A DNA stretch of 64,000 nt from Sphingomonas elodea ATCC 31461 (GTDB lineage Bacteria; Pseudomonadota; Alphaproteobacteria; Sphingomonadales; Sphingomonadaceae): positions 36,789 to 100,788 of the forward strand of contig NZ_AGFU01000067.1 in the NCBI RefSeq assembly GCF_000226955.1, written 5' to 3'. The stretch's first letter is position 1; the number at the start of each line of letters is the position of its first letter. Positions 29,893 through 39,238 of this stretch are shown one piece after another. A model generated the notes under the pieces. It was given only the letters and a program-made list of their open reading frames with translations, did no database searches and was not told the origin of the DNA. A program made the position numbers and the translations under genes.

Positions 29893-30072
29893 ATGACGGC
29901 CGAGGGCTACGCCGAACGAACGGCTGAGGAAAACTACGCGCTATTTCTAAACGCCTTAGATGGGCTTGAGGATGACGCAGGCATAGAGAACTACTCTCTA
30001 GAAGGCCTACGTCTTCTACGAGAAGCCCTCGCAGAGTTTCGCTCCGAGTACCGAACGCGCTACGGGAGCTAA
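29893..30072 (+). CDS. Small acidic protein of unknown function
   Basis: 59 residues rich in Glu, Ala and Leu, predicted mostly helical: TAEENYALFLNALDGLEDD then SLEGLRLLREALAEFRSEY. GAGGAG lies about 9 nt before ATG 29893. Base composition is less GC-rich than the neighbours and several rare AGA/CTA codons occur, hinting at acquisition. A 13-codon ORF (29854-29895) overlaps its start. No family recognised; it is flanked by the adk terminator and a palindromic repeat. Confidence 0.45.
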   Translation: MTAEGYAERTAEENYALFLNALDGLEDDAGIENYSLEGLRLLREALAEFRSEYRTRYGS

Positions 30073-30082
30073 CTACCACAAG

Positions 30083-30183
30083 CCGTCATCATCCCGGCGA
30101 AAGCCGGGATCCATTCGCCGCTCGGTTGCAGAAAAAGCGGATAGCGCGGCCCCAATGGGCCCCGGTTTTCGCCGGGGTGACGA
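30083..30183. repeat. REP-like palindromic pair
   Basis: CGTCATCATCCCGGC-gaaa-GCCGGGAT at about 30089-30111 and GGCCCCGG-ttttc-GCCGGGGTGACG at about 30157-30183 face each other, separated by about 45 bp. Inverted units with GTCATC/GTGACG ends are characteristic of bacterial interspersed mosaic or REP pairs. The single unit at 20786-20813 has the same end. Confidence 0.65.
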
Positions 30184-30279
30184 TGTGGGGGGCGATGCGT
30201 TCTCACCCGTACATCTTGTGTTAGCCCTGTCCCCCTATCCGAAACGGGACGCGCTTCGCCTCGCTGCCCCTCGCCGCGC

Positions 30280-30306
30280 TTGGCGGGCCGGGAACCTTGC
30301 TATATA
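30280..30306 (+). promoter_or_regulatory. Candidate promoter of rpsM-rpsK-rpoA
   Basis: A TTGGCG (30280-30285) and TATATA (30301-30306) pair, with 15-17 bp spacing depending on the register taken for the -35. TATATA is exceptional in this GC-rich stretch. The leader to rpsM would be about 190 nt. Confidence 0.4.
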
Positions 30307-30501
30307 GAGAGGGTTCAGCATTTTCCGGCTCCGTGGCGCTTGACAGCTCGCCTGCGGCCCCGTATTTCGCCCAACTTCCGGAACAGTAGATTACGGCGGC
30401 GCTCCATTGCGTGCGTCGTGCCGCTGCATTTCGGAAGGCAACGCTACGAGATGGGGCGCCGCTGCCATGCAGTGCCTCGTGGAGCTGGGAGAATATATTT
30501 C

Positions 30502-30870
30502 ATGGCACGTATTGCGGGTGTTAATATCCCGACCAACAAGCGCGTCGTCATCGCGCTGCAGTATATCCACGGCATCGGCCCCGCAAAGGCCAAGGAACTC
30601 ACCACGCAGCTCGGCATTGCGCCGGAGCGCCGCGTGCAGGACCTGAGCGACCAGGAAGTGCTGCAGATCCGCGAAGCGATCGACGCCGGCTACACCGTGG
30701 AAGGTGATCTTCGTCGCCAGGTGGCGATGAACATCAAGCGCCTGATGGACCTGGCCTGCTATCGCGGCCTGCGTCACCGCAAGGGCCTGCCGGTCCGCGG
30801 CCAGCGCACGCACACCAATGCGCGCACCCGCAAGGGCAAGGCCAAGCCGATCGCCGGCAAGAAGAAGTAA
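30502..30870 (+). CDS. rpsM: Ribosomal protein uS13
   Basis: 122 residues from ATG 30502: [20 protein letters not shown], then [20 protein letters not shown] at the C-terminal tail that touches tRNA. It is a 30S head protein and the first gene of the alpha operon. The leader contains no other gene. Confidence 0.97.
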   Translation: MARIAGVNIPTNKRVVIALQYIHGIGPAKAKELTTQLGIAPERRVQDLSDQEVLQIREAIDAGYTVEGDLRRQVAMNIKRLMDLACYRGLRHRKGLPVRGQRTHTNARTRKGKAKPIAGKKK

Positions 30871-30879
30871 GCCGTCAAG

Positions 30880-30903
30880 AAAGCCGTCCGGGGGACGGCT
30901 TTT
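30880..30903 (+). terminator. Hairpin with short U-tract between rpsM and rpsK
   Basis: AAAGCCGTCC (30880-30889) and GGACGGCTTT (30893-30902) pair over 10 bp, loop GGG, ending in TTT. It lies inside an operon, so it is likely an attenuator or processing site rather than a full stop. Confidence 0.5.
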
Positions 30904-30965
30904 AGGCTTACTCCGCCGGAGGCGGGCTCAATCAGGCACTAAGCTCCAAGGTCAGGAAATTCCAA

Positions 30966-31355
30966 ATGGCACGTGAACCGCAGCGTATTCGCCGTCGCGA
31001 ACGCAAGAACATCACCGCCGGCGTCGCGCATGTGAACGCCAGCTTCAACAACACCATGATCACCATCACCGACGCGCAGGGCAACGCGATCAGCTGGTCG
31101 TCGGCCGGCATGATGGGCTTCAAGGGCTCGCGCAAGTCGACCCCGTATGCCGCCCAGGTTGCCGCCGAAGACGCCGGCCGCAAGGCCGCCGAGCACGGCG
31201 TGCGCACCCTCGAGGTCGAGGTCAAGGGTCCGGGTTCGGGCCGTGAGTCGGCGCTCCGCGCGCTGCAGGCGGTCGGCTTCCAGATCACCTCGATCCGCGA
31301 CGTGACGCCGATCCCGCACAACGGCGTCCGCCCCTCGAAGCGCCGTCGCGTCTGA
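30966..31355 (+). CDS. rpsK: Ribosomal protein uS11
   Basis: 129 residues. [20 protein letters not shown] and the C-terminal [18 protein letters not shown] are conserved. It lines the mRNA exit on the 30S platform. Confidence 0.97.
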   Translation: MAREPQRIRRRERKNITAGVAHVNASFNNTMITITDAQGNAISWSSAGMMGFKGSRKSTPYAAQVAAEDAGRKAAEHGVRTLEVEVKGPGSGRESALRALQAVGFQITSIRDVTPIPHNGVRPSKRRRV

Positions 31356-31455
31356 TACGTCCTGCTTGCGCCGCGGGCCCTGAGGCGGGTTCCGCGGTCT
31401 TGCAGTAAATACCTGGCGGGGAATGCCTCTTCCCCGCCCAACATGAGGAAAGCCC

Positions 31456-32523
31456 GTGTCGGTCAACGCTAAGAACTGGCAGGAACTCAAGAAGCCCAAC
31501 GGCCTCGAGAAGAAGCCCGGTGGCGATCCCAAGCGGAAGTCGACGTTCGTCGCCGAGCCGCTGGAGCGTGGCTTCGGCCTGACGCTCGGCAACGCGCTGC
31601 GTCGCGTGCTGCTGTCGTCGCTGCAGGGCGCGGCGGTCACCTCGATCAAGATCGAGAATGTGCTGCACGAATTCTCGTCGCTCGCCGGCGTGCGCGAGGA
31701 CGTGACCGACATCGTCCTCAACGTGAAGCAGATCGCACTCAAGATGCAGGGCGAAGGCCCGAAGCGTCTCCAGCTGTCGGCTACCGGCCCGGCGGAAGTC
31801 AAGGCGGGCGACATCGCGGTTTCGGGCGACATCGAAGTGATGAACCCGGAGCTGGTGATCTGCCACCTCGACGACGGCGCGACCCTGAACATGGAACTGA
31901 CCGCGGACGTGGGCAAGGGCTATGTGCCCGCTACCGCGAACCGCCCGGCGGATGCGCCGATCGGCCTGATCCCGGTCGATGCGCTGTTCAGCCCGGTCCG
32001 TCAGGTCTCGTACAAGGTCGAGAACACCCGCGTCGGCCAGGAGCTCGACTACGACAAGCTCACGCTGACCGTCGAGACCGACGGCACGGTGACCCCGGAG
32101 GACTCGCTGGCCTATGCCGCGCGGATCCTGCAGGACCAGCTGGCGCTGTTCGTTCACTTCGACGATTCGTCGATCACCCGGGCAGCCCCGGTCGGCATGG
32201 CGCCGGCAGCGGCACCGGCGGAAGGTGGCGCGGGCGATGCCGCGCAGATCAACCGCTATCTGCTCAAGAAGGTCGACGAGCTGGAGCTTTCGGTCCGCTC
32301 GGCCAACTGCCTCAAGAACGACAACATCATCTATATCGGCGATCTGGTCCAAAAGACCGAGGCCGAGATGCTGCGCACGCCGAACTTCGGCCGCAAGTCG
32401 CTCAACGAGATCAAGGAAGTCCTCTCCAGCATGGGCCTGCGCCTGGGCATGGAAATCCCGGGCTGGCCGCCCGAGAACATCGAGGAAATGGCCAAGAAGC
32501 TCGAGCAGGAGATCATGGGCTAA
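31456..32523 (+). CDS. rpoA: RNA polymerase alpha subunit
   Basis: 355 residues from GTG 31456. The N-terminal dimerisation domain has [21 protein letters not shown] linker rich in Ala and Pro follows near residue 255. The C-terminal domain (about 270-335) has [16 protein letters not shown] and [16 protein letters not shown], the UP-element and activator-binding surface. Preceded by AGGAAAG. Confidence 0.98.
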   Translation: MSVNAKNWQELKKPNGLEKKPGGDPKRKSTFVAEPLERGFGLTLGNALRRVLLSSLQGAAVTSIKIENVLHEFSSLAGVREDVTDIVLNVKQIALKMQGEGPKRLQLSATGPAEVKAGDIAVSGDIEVMNPELVICHLDDGATLNMELTADVGKGYVPATANRPADAPIGLIPVDALFSPVRQVSYKVENTRVGQELDYDKLTLTVETDGTVTPEDSLAYAARILQDQLALFVHFDDSSITRAAPVGMAPAAAPAEGGAGDAAQINRYLLKKVDELELSVRSANCLKNDNIIYIGDLVQKTEAEMLRTPNFGRKSLNEIKEVLSSMGLRLGMEIPGWPPENIEEMAKKLEQEIMG

Positions 32524-32552
32524 CGAGCGTCGCTCGAACCCAGGGTTCCACG

Positions 32553-32584
32553 AAAGGGCCGTCCCGCAAGGGGCGGCCCTTTTG
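32553..32584 (+). terminator. Intrinsic terminator after rpoA
   Basis: AAGGGCCGTCCC with GGGGCGGCCCTT forms a stem of about 12 bp with one G-U and loop GCAA, followed by TTTT. It separates rpoA from the inserted desaturase gene. Confidence 0.85.
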
Positions 32585-32671
32585 CATGGCGCCAGGCCGC
32601 TGGCGCCCACGCAGTGGAACGAGCCCCCTTTTCGCGTGCTGCAATTTCGCATAGGCGGAAGTCGTTGCGAC

Positions 32672-33760
32672 ATGGCAACGAAGTTCCTGGCGGATCCGAC
32701 GGTGATGGAAGGCGGAACACCGCATCCCCCCGGCTCCCTGGTTGCTAGACAAAGCGGACATCAACGCTTCATGCATGCAGACCTGTCGCTGCCTTCGCGC
32801 AGCGCCTTAAAACCCTTTGTTCAAGAGCGAGCGATCCGGTCGCTGGCGGAGCTTTGCTGCACCCTCGTTGCGTTTTTCGCGGGTCTTGCCGTCGGCGTGG
32901 CGAACCCGTTCGGGCTGGGCTGGCTCGTCGCGGTGCCACAGGGGGTGGTCGTGACCCGGCTTTTCATTCTGATGCACGATCATGTGCACGGCGCCTATCT
33001 TCGCCGCCGGCCTTGGGCGTCGATGCTGTTTTCCTGGGTCGGTTTGTTCACGCTTTCGCCGGTGAGCGTGTGGCGGCAGAGCCATGGCTTTCATCACCGG
33101 CATACCGGCTGGCAGCGCAGCGCGCATGTCGGCTCCTACCCGGTATGGACCGTCGCGAAGTGGCGCGCGGCGAGCGTTAGGGGGCGGCTCGTCTATCGCT
33201 GGATGCGCCATCCGGGAAACGCGGTGCTCGGCGTCTTCACGGTCTTTGCCTATGGCATGACGCTGCGCCCCTTGCTCCAGCGTCCGCGAGCCCATCCCGA
33301 TGCGCTGGCGGCGCTGGTGCTGCATCTCGGGCTGTTCGTGTCGTGCGCCGCGTTCGGTGCGCTGCCTGGCTGGGTCCGGGTGGTGCTGCTGCCGCTGGCC
33401 ATAGCGTCGTGCATCGGTGCGGTGCTGTTCTATATCCAGCACAACTTCCCGGGCGTGCGCTACATCACCAGCGACCGGCAGGCCGGGCCGCGCGTCCAGC
33501 TCGGCTGTTCATCCCAGCTCGACGCACCACGCTGGACGCATATTGCGCTTGCCAATATCGGCTACCACGCGGTGCACCATCATTATGAGGTGATCCCCTT
33601 CTACCGGCTGCCGGAAGTCTACGCGGCATTTCCTGCCTTCGCCGCGACGCCGCGCGTGCGGCTTGGCCCTGCGAGCTTGCGCGCCTGCTACGGGCTGGGA
33701 TTGTGGGACGACAACGCCCAGCGCATGCGCACCTGGCAAGAGGTTGCCGCACTGTCATGA
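32672..33760 (+). CDS. Membrane fatty acid desaturase family protein
   Basis: 362 residues if started at ATG 32672; in-frame ATGs at 32705 and 32771 are also possible and no strong ribosome-binding site decides. The three histidine boxes of membrane diiron desaturases are complete: HDHVH (102-106), HGFHH (138-142) and HAVHHHYE in the C-terminal third. Hydrophobic pairs flank them ([20 protein letters not shown], and [19 protein letters not shown]). It is predicted to insert a double bond into, or hydroxylate, an acyl chain at the inner membrane. It overlaps the next gene by 4 bp (ATGA), implying a shared pathway with the LuxI-like acyltransferase. Confidence 0.8.
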   Translation: MATKFLADPTVMEGGTPHPPGSLVARQSGHQRFMHADLSLPSRSALKPFVQERAIRSLAELCCTLVAFFAGLAVGVANPFGLGWLVAVPQGVVVTRLFILMHDHVHGAYLRRRPWASMLFSWVGLFTLSPVSVWRQSHGFHHRHTGWQRSAHVGSYPVWTVAKWRAASVRGRLVYRWMRHPGNAVLGVFTVFAYGMTLRPLLQRPRAHPDALAALVLHLGLFVSCAAFGALPGWVRVVLLPLAIASCIGAVLFYIQHNFPGVRYITSDRQAGPRVQLGCSSQLDAPRWTHIALANIGYHAVHHHYEVIPFYRLPEVYAAFPAFAATPRVRLGPASLRACYGLGLWDDNAQRMRTWQEVAALS

Positions 33761-34410
33761 GCATGGAAGCGGTTCTGCTCGCGCCCGACGACCTCGCCGA
33801 GGCGGGCGCACTTCGCCATGGGTTCTTCGTCGTCGAGAAGGGTTGGGTAGGGGGCGAGTCGGGCGAGCCCGAACTCGACGCCTATGATGCGCATGCCGTG
33901 CATTTCGGCGTTCGGCGCGGCGGCGCGCTGATCGGCTATATGCGCGCGCTGCGTGGGGACTGCCCCACCGGCTATATGCTCGACCATGACTTTCGCGCGT
34001 GCCTGGGCGATGCCGAATATGCTGCGCTGGAGCGAGCCCGCGGCGTGGAACTGTCCCGCCGGGTGGTTGCGCCGGATCTCAACCGGGCGGATGCGTTCGC
34101 GACGGTGGAACTGTTGTTCCAAGCCTTCGCGCAGTTCGTGCTCGGCAGCGGCCTGCGTGCGGTCTATCTCGTGCAGGAGCCGCGCTACACGCCGATGCTG
34201 GCGCGCATGTTCGGCCTGCCGTTCGTGCCGCTGAACCCGACGCCGCATCGCTTCCCGGATGGAACCGTGGTCGACGTGGTGGGGGCGACGACGGAGGCGC
34301 TGATAAACGGGCTGCGGGCATCCGGTCGCTGGGATCGCTATCGTGCGTTTCTCGCTGCCTCGCGGCTGCCCTTGCCGCCGGTCCCGGTCGCACTGCTGCA
34401 AGCGGCTTGA
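33757..34410 (+). CDS. LuxI-like N-acyltransferase (GNAT superfamily)
   Basis: 217 residues. The conserved residues of LuxI-type synthases line up with correct spacing: Arg20, Phe24, Trp30, the motif ELDAYD (E39, D41, D44), Arg63, and ELSRR (E98, R101). The EsaI/LuxI spacing R-4-F-6-W-11-D-3-D is reproduced exactly. The protein therefore likely transfers an acyl group from acyl-ACP or acyl-CoA to an amine. Candidates are homoserine lactone synthesis, a long-chain N-acyl amino acid (FeeM type), or the acyltransferase class found with PEP-CTERM/exosortase systems. It overlaps the desaturase gene by 4 bp. No LuxR gene or exosortase is adjacent. Confidence 0.75.
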   Translation: MSMEAVLLAPDDLAEAGALRHGFFVVEKGWVGGESGEPELDAYDAHAVHFGVRRGGALIGYMRALRGDCPTGYMLDHDFRACLGDAEYAALERARGVELSRRVVAPDLNRADAFATVELLFQAFAQFVLGSGLRAVYLVQEPRYTPMLARMFGLPFVPLNPTPHRFPDGTVVDVVGATTEALINGLRASGRWDRYRAFLAASRLPLPPVPVALLQAA

Positions 34411-34537
34411 CTTTCCGGCGTCGATCCGGTTGAGGGCACGTCTTCACGCATCGTGACCGGCTTTGGGCGACAGCCGATTCGTGTCGCCTGGTCCGGGGTA
34501 CCTCGTACGGCCCCCGAACGAACGAAAGGAAGATATC

Positions 34538-34960
34538 ATGCGCCATCGTGTAGGCGGTCGTAAGCTGCAGCGTACCTCGGCTCACCGTATTGCCCTGTTC
34601 CGCAACATGAGCGCCGCGCTCATCAAGCATGAGCAGATCACCACCACCGTCGCCAAGGCGAAGGAACTGCGTCCCTACGTCGAGAAGCTGATCACCCTCG
34701 CCAAGAAGGGTGGCCTGTCCAACCGTCGTCTGGCCCATTCGCGCTTGTTGGACGACGCCCAGCTGGTGAAGCTGTTCGACGTGCTGGCAGCGCGCTATGC
34801 CGATCGCAACGGCGGCTATACCCGCATCGTCAAGGCCGGCATCCGCGCCTCGGACGCTTCGCCGATGGCGATCATCGAGTTCGTCGATCGCGACGTTTCG
34901 GCCAAGGGCCAGGATTCGGGCCCGGTGATCTCGGACGAGGATTTCGACGAAGCCGCCTGA
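34538..34960 (+). CDS. rplQ: Ribosomal protein bL17
   Basis: 140 residues: [20 protein letters not shown] at the start and [20 protein letters not shown] before an acidic tail. GAAAGGAAG precedes ATG 34538. It sits at the tunnel-exit side of the 50S. It is separated from rpoA by two non-ribosomal genes and therefore needs readthrough or its own promoter. Confidence 0.96.
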   Translation: MRHRVGGRKLQRTSAHRIALFRNMSAALIKHEQITTTVAKAKELRPYVEKLITLAKKGGLSNRRLAHSRLLDDAQLVKLFDVLAARYADRNGGYTRIVKAGIRASDASPMAIIEFVDRDVSAKGQDSGPVISDEDFDEAA

Positions 34961-34988
34961 TCGGCACGTCGTTCGAATCGAACAAGGC

Positions 34989-35019
34989 AAGGGCGGTCGC
35001 AGCAGCGGCCGCCCTTTTC
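34989..35019 (+). terminator. Intrinsic terminator after rplQ
   Basis: GGGCGGTCGC (34991-35000) pairs with GCGGCCGCCC (35005-35014) with one G-U, loop AGCA, then TTTTCT. Confidence 0.85.
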
Positions 35020-35155
35020 TGTTGCGGCGCGCGCGGGGACGCCCCAGTTTCTCTTCCAGCCCGCGAAGATTCGTTTCGCTCGCAATCCTGCCGCAGCACC
35101 CCATCTCCGCCCCCGAACAACAAGGGTGCGCGGCCTCGCCTGGCAGCGCTGGAGA

Positions 35156-35290
35156 ATGTCGATGTCCCGCAAGTCCCGTCCTGGGCGCCGTCAGGCGCCG
35201 CTCGATATCGGCGCGTGGATCGCCGCGCTGCTGGCGCTGTTCCCCTTCGTCGCCATCGCCTGGGCGATCGAGCGGAGCGGTCTGGCTTGA
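35156..35290 (+). CDS. Small single-pass membrane protein, unknown
   Basis: 44 residues: a basic N-terminus MSMSRKSRPGRRQAP, then one hydrophobic helix IGAWIAALLALFPFVAIAWA and a short tail. CTGGAG lies just before ATG 35156. It is 49 bp upstream of the prolyl oligopeptidase gene. Family not recognised; coding status rests on the charge and helix pattern. Confidence 0.4.
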   Translation: MSMSRKSRPGRRQAPLDIGAWIAALLALFPFVAIAWAIERSGLA

Positions 35291-35339
35291 GCGTCGGAGC
35301 CGGGCTGCCTAAGGTCCTGTATCCATAGGGAGCCCCTGA

Positions 35340-37481
35340 ATGCGCCGTGCATTGATCCTGCCGCTACTTTTCGTCAGTCCCGCCTATGCCCAGACCTCGA
35401 AGCCGGAGACGACCGCGCCGATGACCAAGTTCGCCTATCCCGACACCCGCCGCGTCGACGTGGTGGACGAACAGTTCGGGGTGAAGGTCGCCGATCCTTA
35501 TCGCTGGCTGGAAAACGACGTCCGCAACGACAAGGAGGTCGCGGCCTGGGTGGAGGCCGAGAACAGGGTGACAGACGCCTATCTGGCGACGCTGCCCGGC
35601 CGCGATGCGCTGAAGACGCGGATCAAGCAGCTGTTCGATTATGAGCGCTTCGGCGTGCCCGCCCAGCAGGGTGGCCGCTATTTCTACGCGCACAATAGCG
35701 GCCTGCAGAACCAGGCGGTGCTGTTCGTGCGTGACGGGCTGAACAGCCCCGGCCGCGTGCTGATCGATCCCAATGGCTGGTCCAAGGACGGTGCGACCGC
35801 GCTCGCCGAATGGCTGCCGAGCGAGGACGGCAAGCTGCTTGCCTATTCGATCCAGGATGGCGGCAGCGACTGGCGCACGATCAAGGTGCTCGACGTCGCC
35901 ACCGGCAAGGATACCGGCGATACGCTGAGCTGGGCCAAGTTCACCATGGGGGTGAGCTGGGCGAAGGACGGCAGCGGCTTCTTCTATTCGCGCTATCCCG
36001 AGCCGCCCGCGGACGCCAAGTTCCAGGCGCTGAACGAGAACCACCGGATCTATTTCCACAAGCTCGGCACGTCGCAATCGGCCGACCGGCTGGTCTACGA
36101 GACGCCGGCGACGCCGCGGCAGAGCCATGGCGCGGTCGTCACCGATGACGGCCGTTATCTGGTGATCCTCACCAGCGAAGGGACGGACAACAAGAACCTC
36201 GTCCATATCGTCGACCTGAAGGACCCCGCCTGGCAGGCGAAGACCGTCATCGGGAAGTTGGAGCATGACTGGTCGCCGATCGGCAATGTCGGCACCAAGT
36301 TCTGGTTCGCGACCGACGACGGCGCGCCGCGCCAGCGCATCGTCACCATCGACCTCGCCGATCCGGCGCTGGCCCCGCACGAGGTGGTGCCCGAGCAGAA
36401 GGAAACGCTGGCCGGCCAGTCGATCGTCGGCGAGCGGCTGATCCTCAGCTACATGGTCGATGCCGCCACCGAAGTGCGCCGCTACACGCTGGACGGCAAG
36501 GCCGACGGCAAGGTGGCGCTGCCGGGCATCGGTACCGCCAGCGGGTTCGGCGGGCATCCGCAGGAGGGCGAGACCTTCTTCGCCTTCACCAGCTTCAACT
36601 ATCCGACGACGATCTTCCGCTACGACGTGAAGACCGGCAAGGCCGAGCCCTGGGCGCAGCCCAAGGTGGCGTTCAACCCGCAGGACTATGCGGTCGAGCA
36701 GCGCTTCTATGCCTCGAAGGACGGCACCAAGGTGCCGATGTTCATCGTCAAGAAGAAGAGCGTCACCGGGCCCGCGCCGACCATCCTCTATGGCTATGGC
36801 GGGTTCAACATCCCGATCACCCCGGGCTTCTCGGCGGGCCGACTGGCCTGGCTGGAGCAGGGCGGGGCGTTCGTCGTCGCGAACATCCGCGGCGGCGGTG
36901 AATATGGCAAGGCGTGGCATGATGGCGGCCGGCTCGCCAACAAGCAGAACGTGTTCGACGACTTCATCGCGGCCGGCGAGTTCCTGATCCGGGAGGGCAT
37001 CACCGGCAAGGGCCAGCTTGCGATCCAGGGCGGATCGAACGGCGGCCTGCTCGTCGGCGCGGTCACCAACCAGCGCCCGGACCTGTTCGCCGCGGCCCTG
37101 CCGGCGGTGGGCGTGATGGACATGACCCGCTTCGACCGGTTTACCGCCGGCCGCTACTGGGTGGATGATTACGGCTATCCGTCGAAGGAAGCGGACTTCA
37201 AGCGGCTCTACGCCTATTCGCCCTATCACAACATCAAGAGTGGCACGGACTATCCCGCGATCCTGGTGAGCACGGCGGATACCGACGACCGCGTCGTGCC
37301 GGGGCACAGCTTCAAGTACACCGCGGCCTTGCAGCACGCGGCGATCGGTGACCGGCCCCATCTCATCCGCATCGAGACGCGGGCCGGCCATGGTTCGGGC
37401 AAGCCGACCGACAAGGTGATCGAGGAAACCGCGGATACCTGGGCGTTCGCCGCCAAGTGGACCGGTCTCGCGATCAAGTAA
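35340..37481 (+). CDS. Prolyl oligopeptidase (S9A), exported
   Basis: 713 residues. A signal peptide ends at AYAQ (about residue 18). The N-terminal DPYRWLENDV is the family start, and a seven-blade propeller runs to about residue 460. The catalytic domain has YGYGGFNIP, GGEYGKAWHD, the nucleophile in GGSNGGLL, the acid in DTDDRVVPGHSFK and the histidine in RAGHGSG. It cleaves after proline in peptides, here in the periplasm. Monocistronic by spacing, except for the gene 16 bp downstream. Confidence 0.93.
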   Translation: MRRALILPLLFVSPAYAQTSKPETTAPMTKFAYPDTRRVDVVDEQFGVKVADPYRWLENDVRNDKEVAAWVEAENRVTDAYLATLPGRDALKTRIKQLFDYERFGVPAQQGGRYFYAHNSGLQNQAVLFVRDGLNSPGRVLIDPNGWSKDGATALAEWLPSEDGKLLAYSIQDGGSDWRTIKVLDVATGKDTGDTLSWAKFTMGVSWAKDGSGFFYSRYPEPPADAKFQALNENHRIYFHKLGTSQSADRLVYETPATPRQSHGAVVTDDGRYLVILTSEGTDNKNLVHIVDLKDPAWQAKTVIGKLEHDWSPIGNVGTKFWFATDDGAPRQRIVTIDLADPALAPHEVVPEQKETLAGQSIVGERLILSYMVDAATEVRRYTLDGKADGKVALPGIGTASGFGGHPQEGETFFAFTSFNYPTTIFRYDVKTGKAEPWAQPKVAFNPQDYAVEQRFYASKDGTKVPMFIVKKKSVTGPAPTILYGYGGFNIPITPGFSAGRLAWLEQGGAFVVANIRGGGEYGKAWHDGGRLANKQNVFDDFIAAGEFLIREGITGKGQLAIQGGSNGGLLVGAVTNQRPDLFAAALPAVGVMDMTRFDRFTAGRYWVDDYGYPSKEADFKRLYAYSPYHNIKSGTDYPAILVSTADTDDRVVPGHSFKYTAALQHAAIGDRPHLIRIETRAGHGSGKPTDKVIEETADTWAFAAKWTGLAIK

Positions 37482-37497
37482 GCAGGGAAGGGCGGCC

Positions 37498-37986
37498 ATG
37501 TCCGGCACGGATCCGCGGACGGGCCGCCCTCTCACGCCCGCCGAGCGCAGGCTGACGCAGAGCATGTTCGGCGCCGCGATCGACCTCGATCCGGTGCGCA
37601 TCTTTCGCCGGAAATGGTTTCCCTTCCAGCCCCGCAACGTGACGATGGCGCCGCGCGGGCATCTGCACTTCCATCCCGCCGGCGACGCCTATCAGGCATG
37701 TTTCGCGCTCGCCGGGCTCGGCCTGCAGGCGCACTTCGTCCATGAGATGGTGCATGTCTGGCAGCATCAGCAGGGCGTGAACCTGGTCCTGCGGCGCCAC
37801 CCCTTCTGCCGCTACCATTACAGCATCAAGCCCGGCTGGACGCTGTCGCGCTACGGCATCGAACAGCAGGCGGAGATCGTCCGCCATGTCTTCTTGCTCC
37901 GCCACGGCGCCGTGGTGCCGGGCGCGCCGCCGCTCGCCACGCTGGAGACGATCCTGCCCTTCGGCACCGGCGGGGCCGCCAGCTAG
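37498..37986 (+). CDS. Vgr-related protein with HExxH motif
   Basis: 162 residues. The sequence HFVHEMVHVWQHQQG holds a zinc-type HEMVH motif, and the downstream YGIEQQAEIVRH could supply a third ligand. RYHYSIKPGWTLSRYGIEQQ is the conserved block of proteins annotated as Vgr-related in sphingomonads. No signal peptide. It may be a small metallopeptidase, but activity is not shown for the family as far as I know. It starts 16 bp after the oligopeptidase stop. Confidence 0.65.
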   Translation: MSGTDPRTGRPLTPAERRLTQSMFGAAIDLDPVRIFRRKWFPFQPRNVTMAPRGHLHFHPAGDAYQACFALAGLGLQAHFVHEMVHVWQHQQGVNLVLRRHPFCRYHYSIKPGWTLSRYGIEQQAEIVRHVFLLRHGAVVPGAPPLATLETILPFGTGGAAS

Positions 37987-38097
37987 ACCTTGGTATAGCC
38001 GCCCCCAATCAAAGGCCTGCCGCACGCTGCGGAGGTTCGATTCCGCCGGGCCCTGCGCCGCGCGACACTCCACCCGCCAAAATGCGGGGACGGACTC

Positions 38098-38571
38098 ATG
38101 TACCATCATATGTTGATCGACGCAGGCGGTGCCGCCCGGCCGGTCGCCACGGCCGACCTGGCATCGCTCCTCGCCGGTGCCCTGGACGCGGGCCCGACCT
38201 ATGGCTGGCGCAACCCGGCGCCGGTGACGAAGGGCGGCCTGGCCGGCTGGCAGCTCCGCCGGGTGCGCGCCCATGTCGAGGCGCATCTGCAGGGGCCGAT
38301 CTTCACCTCCACCCTGGCCGAGGTCGCCCAGCTCAGCACCGGCCATTTCTGTCGCGCGTTCAAGGCGAGCACCGGCGAGACGCCGCACGGCTATGTCATG
38401 CGCCAGCGCATCCGCCGCGCGCAGCAGCTGATGCGCGACACCACGGATACCCTGTCGCAGATCGCCTGCGCCTGCGGGATGAGCGACCAGGCGCATCTCA
38501 CGCGGCTGTTCCGCCGGCTGGTGGGCACCACGCCGCTCGCCTGGCGACGGGCATGGCAGCAGGCGGGCTGA
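38098..38571 (+). CDS. AraC-family transcriptional regulator, short
   Basis: 157 residues. The AraC/XylS DNA-binding domain fills residues about 55-155: LAEVAQLSTGHFCRAFKAST is the first helix-turn-helix, and IACACGMSDQAHLTRLFRR followed by GTTPLAWRR the second. The N-terminal 50 residues are too short for a full sensor domain. The target is unknown; it lies upstream of the NarL-type regulator and the 40-47 kb gene run. The 110 bp upstream hold no gene. Confidence 0.85.
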   Translation: MYHHMLIDAGGAARPVATADLASLLAGALDAGPTYGWRNPAPVTKGGLAGWQLRRVRAHVEAHLQGPIFTSTLAEVAQLSTGHFCRAFKASTGETPHGYVMRQRIRRAQQLMRDTTDTLSQIACACGMSDQAHLTRLFRRLVGTTPLAWRRAWQQAG

Positions 38572-38578
38572 CGCACCC

Positions 38579-39172
38579 TTGCGCGACGAAACATCGGGAG
38601 CGCGTCCGATCGGGGAGTGGCGCGGGGTGACCTTTCTGGTTGCGGAGATCGATGTCGTTCGTACCGCGGACGACCTGCTGATCGTCGGCATGCTGGAAAA
38701 GGATGTCGCGGCCGGCCATCGCGGCGGCGCCGACGCGCTGGACCATGTGCTGCACGGCACATTGTCACGCCTGCGCGAGGGCGGCATCTTCACCGGCGGC
38801 TTCGGCGAGACGCTGATGCTCACCCGCCCGCCGGAGCCGATCCGCGCCGGCACGCTGATGCTGATCGGCATGGGCACCTCGCTTGCCGCGCAGCCGGCGG
38901 CGTTCGGCACGCTCACCGGGCTGGCGATGCAGGCGGCGCTTCGCATCGGGGCGGCGGCTGCCGGATGCCTGCTCGGCTGGTCGGAGCTGGACCTGCCGGC
39001 GGCGCTGGTCGAACCCAGCGCGACCGCGATGATGCGCGGGGCCCTTGCCGCGATCGACGCGCAGCTTGGCCTGGAATCCGTCGCCCCGATGACCTGGACC
39101 TTCGACATCCGCAACGGCGACGGTGCGCGTACGGCGACGGCGCTCGCAGCGGTGCTGGCGGGGTGGACGTGA
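38579..39172 (+). CDS. Stand-alone M17 (leucyl aminopeptidase) N-terminal-domain-like protein
   Basis: 197 residues from TTG 38579, or 181 from GTG 38627 which has GGGGAG upstream. The segment GGIFTGGFGETLMLTRPPEP followed by AGTLMLIGMG resembles the macro-type N-terminal domain of M17 leucyl aminopeptidases. The metal-binding catalytic domain is absent, so peptidase activity is not expected. It could bind a nucleotide or a regulator. It follows the AraC gene by 7 bp and is likely co-transcribed. Confidence 0.55.
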   Translation: MRDETSGARPIGEWRGVTFLVAEIDVVRTADDLLIVGMLEKDVAAGHRGGADALDHVLHGTLSRLREGGIFTGGFGETLMLTRPPEPIRAGTLMLIGMGTSLAAQPAAFGTLTGLAMQAALRIGAAAAGCLLGWSELDLPAALVEPSATAMMRGALAAIDAQLGLESVAPMTWTFDIRNGDGARTATALAAVLAGWT

Positions 39173-39238
39173 CCGCCAGGTGCGCCGGCGCGACGAACCT
39201 GCTAGGGTCGCGGCGTTTCCGGGGATGAAGCGCGTACC

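Noticed and set aside
34970-34983. GTTCGAATCGAAC as a possible LexA/SOS site
   Set aside because: It does not fit the alphaproteobacterial GTTC-N7-GTTC pattern and lies between rplQ and its terminator.
35022-35312. 96-codon open frame after rplQ
   Set aside because: It starts inside the terminator region, the product is Ser/Arg/Pro-rich, and the shorter ORF at 35156 has a better ribosome-binding site and a membrane helix.
37990-38065. tRNA-like piece with GGTTCGATTCCGCC and TTGGTA
   Set aside because: The distance between the D-loop-like and T-loop-like parts is too long, the T stem has a mismatch, and no anticodon or acceptor stem can be formed.
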